Translations under genes and position numbers: made by a program | Origin: Glandiceps talaboti | Taxonomy: Eukaryota; Hemichordata; Enteropneusta; Spengelidae | DNA: 64,000 bases | Direction of reading: 5' to 3' | Assembly (NCBI RefSeq): GCF_964340395.1 | Contig: NC_135555.1 | Coordinates: 16,566,246 to 16,630,245, forward strand | In this document: positions 61,501 through 64,000 of the stretch, in pieces | Position numbering within the stretch: the stretch's first letter is position 1 | Layout of the letters: the number at the start of each line of letters is the position of its first letter | The notes under the pieces: generated by a model | Told to the model about the DNA's origin: nothing | Database searches by the model: none | Seen by the model: only the letters and a program-made list of their open reading frames with translations

Positions 61501-64000
61501 TGCTTGTTTTGTATATTCGGCTTGGCTGCCAAGGAGGATGGAGTGGTGTTGTTAAGATGATGAAGCACTGTTTGTGTGTGTCTGAGTTGAGATGTTTGCC
61601 CCCACTTATGACCCATAAGGAAAGAACAAGTACGATTTCTCATCAGTGAGCATTGACAAAGGTTGCTCTAACCATGAGGTAGATTTTCTTTTCCACTCTC
61701 AAAACGAACTATATTTGGAATGACTTGAATAATCATATTGTAATACCGAACAAAAGAAAAAGTCGGAGGGTTTTGCAAGTGCCCGATAAAAATCTAAGAG
61801 GCCTTTGAGATTGTGCAGAAATGCTTTGAAAATAGCTATCAACACAAACTTGAAATGATAAGTTTTCTTTATAATTACTTGGTACTGTAGTGAACTTAGT
61901 GTAAAGAACGGCATGATGGGCGCCCTCGTGCAGTGGCCAACCTCTTTCAGAAGCTGATAGGCGTGGCATGTCATATCATACAGACTATAGTCACCCTAGT
62001 CTGTTTAAAATAAATAACTCAATTAAATAAATTAACATATTCATTAATATGTAGCATAATTAACATTAATTAAAGGGAGTTAGGCCTGATTTTGAATGGT
62101 TATTTATTTTACGTTATTTTTGTTTGATATGCAGCAGTAGATATTATTGCCAATATTTTTTCTTCATATAGTCTAGGGAATTACAAACGACCGAAGGAGT
62201 TTCGTTTAGTGACTTATAGATGCAAACCTTTTTTTGTCGTGTTTTCTGGCTAAATGAAGGAAAACATTAGTGAATAATATTATTATACCTCCTCAAGCAT
62301 AATTTATAAAAAAAAAAAAATCATGAAAATAAGAATGATTTGGAACATATCACCTCATATTTCGATCACCTCAGAATGGAACCAGTGACGTAGTCACAGG
62401 TTGTTTTGATGTAGAACGACCATGTAGACTGTAAAATATGCCATGTTGTTCAGCCATATCAGGCTTCACGTGAGTGGCAGGTAGCTGATAGCGTGGCACA
62501 AATGTTGTATCTTGCAGACTTACACAATCAGGGTATATAAACCATATTTTCTGTTCAAAGACAATAACTTGGTTTGTGCATGGTATTACTCATTTTGTTT
62601 CAGTAATTAATGCATATTATGATATAATATAAACACTTAACAGTGGGTAAATGGGGAGTCAGGAAATAGCTTACATCTAGTCTGGGCCTGTCCCCTCACA
62701 TATTTATATACAGGAATACATAGCAAGGTACTCAATATGACTCAAAATATATAATGTATTATGTACACAGGATTAGAATTAGCAGTTTATCAGTCATATT
62801 CAAGCATTGCTGGTAATTGGGAGGTACATCTATAGCATTGTAGTGTAGGCAAACTGCCAGTAACGATTTGACGACCTGATTTTTAGTGGTTCAATAAAAA
62901 TATCAGGTGTGTAGTATAAAAGCATACGCTGAGAGCCGTCAATGTTATCTAGAGAATTTGTTCTCATTTCGGCCTGAATATGATACTTAAGAGTTTTCTG
63001 TTCAATATTTCATGTTCTGTTTATGTAGATAAAACTGACATCTCAAGTAGTCACATGGTTTTGTTACAGATACAATGGTGGTCCATATAGAATGAAATCA
63101 GCGGCATTAAAAATTTAGAGTTGGCTTGTCACTCGTTTGGACGTCAAGGAAAGTTGCATTATATGTGAATATACAGCCTTGGTGCTTAAAACTTTGTATA
63201 AATGTATAACACCTCTCGTATCCAAACATCCGTACTCGCAACTCTACTGTCTCTAAAGATACCGAACGTTGATTTTTAGACACGTCATTAATGCGCGTTA
63301 TTGTTCGTAGTTCAACCCGGGTCCTCAGAAACAAAAAATATTTTATGAACAGAAGACATTTGTATTTGAGTTATTGTGAGGGGATGGGGAAGGTCAGGGT
63401 AGGATGCCCCCCCCCCCCCACCCTACCTTGATATTTAGTTATCAAAATATTTTTGAGAATCAATCCCTGTTACAGAGTAATATGATAATGATGAAAATTT
63501 TTGAAAAAATTTGTGAGTTACAGCAACTGTAAATGGCTCTTCCATACTGTGTGATGAGCGGAAGAATTGTCTTCAGAGGAGAATTAACTGATTTGTTTTG
63601 ATAAAGAGTAGGGTGACAGTATCAGGTTTTGTCGCGATGTATCACTTTTACCCTTTACAACTTGAAATACTTGCCACCAGTGACCCACGGAATAATAACT
63701 GCAGATGTTGGCATAGCAAGAAGAGTTGTGGTGCAAAGGATTTTTTTTAGTCTCAAGCAGGTTGTCAGTGAATGTATCGAAAGTATGTTTTCGTATGGAA
63801 GAAATATAACAATGAAAAAAAAATTATGCAAATGAAATGCAAATACAGTGGTTTATACCGAGGAGTGTTGAGTAGTCTGTCTTGTATTTTAAGATCATAA
63901 GTCGGTATAAATGTGAAAGTACTGACACGGCTTTCCACATGGTTTCTCATTCTACAAAACCTTCCCCCACCTTGCCTCACTACATACAAACCCCCACCCC
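58526..64000 (+). other. nkd intron 5, remainder: no exon seen
   Basis: I looked here for the EFX exon (LQCDV, EWTFTLYDFDN) and did not find it. 59200-61950 is less AT-biased and less repetitive than the rest of the introns, with one short perfect hairpin (CCGGTCT-CTA-AGACCGG at 59686-59702), and could hold conserved non-coding elements. 62000-62080 is AT-rich low complexity. A C-run lies near 63407-63419. The frame 61297-61560 is open but unrecognised. Confidence 0.5.

Noticed and set aside
56583-64000. Search for the NKD EFX exon
   Set aside because: No segment matching LQCDV or EWTFTLYDFDN between splice sites was found; it is presumably beyond the window.

Overview
The window is animal nuclear DNA, most likely from a marine bilaterian invertebrate. 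It is AT-rich, crowded with di-, tri- and tetranucleotide microsatellites and minisatellites, and has GT-AG introns with no bacterial-style gene packing. Almost every long open frame is low-complexity repeat. I cannot place the species. The exon phases and N-terminal wording of the one gene I recognise are vertebrate-like, which fits an invertebrate deuterostome or a slowly evolving spiralian, but this is inference.

The only gene I can support is the 5' half of a naked cuticle (NKD) homologue on the + strand. NKD proteins are Dishevelled-binding Wnt antagonists. I assembled five coding exons by eye: 22161-22185, 22400-22435, 22616-22737, 54680-54749 and 56464-56582. All joins keep frame and give 124 residues. 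They start with the MGKLQSKH N-terminus, continue through KKRESPEG and reach EDQCRLEVALPPE. The EF-hand-like (EFX) Dishevelled-binding module and the His-rich C-terminus are not visible and should lie beyond 64000. A compact 5' end (promoter candidate about 21800-22010, 5' UTR with tiny uORFs, three short exons) is followed by a 31.9-kb third intron.

Layout: 1-21.8 kb is intergenic or upstream DNA with many microsatellites (four ATGT-type arrays, GAT, CAT/CAC, CAGA, GA), several hairpins and short tandem repeats. 21.8-22.8 kb is the nkd 5' end. 22.7-54.7 kb is intron 3, with several minisatellite families (50-bp, 34-bp, about 130-bp, 165-bp and about 195-bp units), a long GT tract, a candidate piggyBac-type MITE and a candidate internal first exon at 43.4 kb. 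54.75-56.46 kb is intron 4, with a polyC/CA/CT compound microsatellite. 56.58-64 kb is the start of intron 5, with a 41-bp minisatellite directly after exon 5 and an about 150-bp tandem family.

The most useful observations are the nkd gene itself, a possible alternative promoter and first exon in intron 3 that is phase-compatible with exon 4, a 50-bp array with a dimeric pattern and an inverted flanking copy, and a dispersed repeat family whose 48.3-kb copy has piggyBac-like ends. I saw no rRNA, convincing tRNA, CRISPR array or complete transposase gene. All gene and repeat calls come from reading the sequence; no database search was possible.
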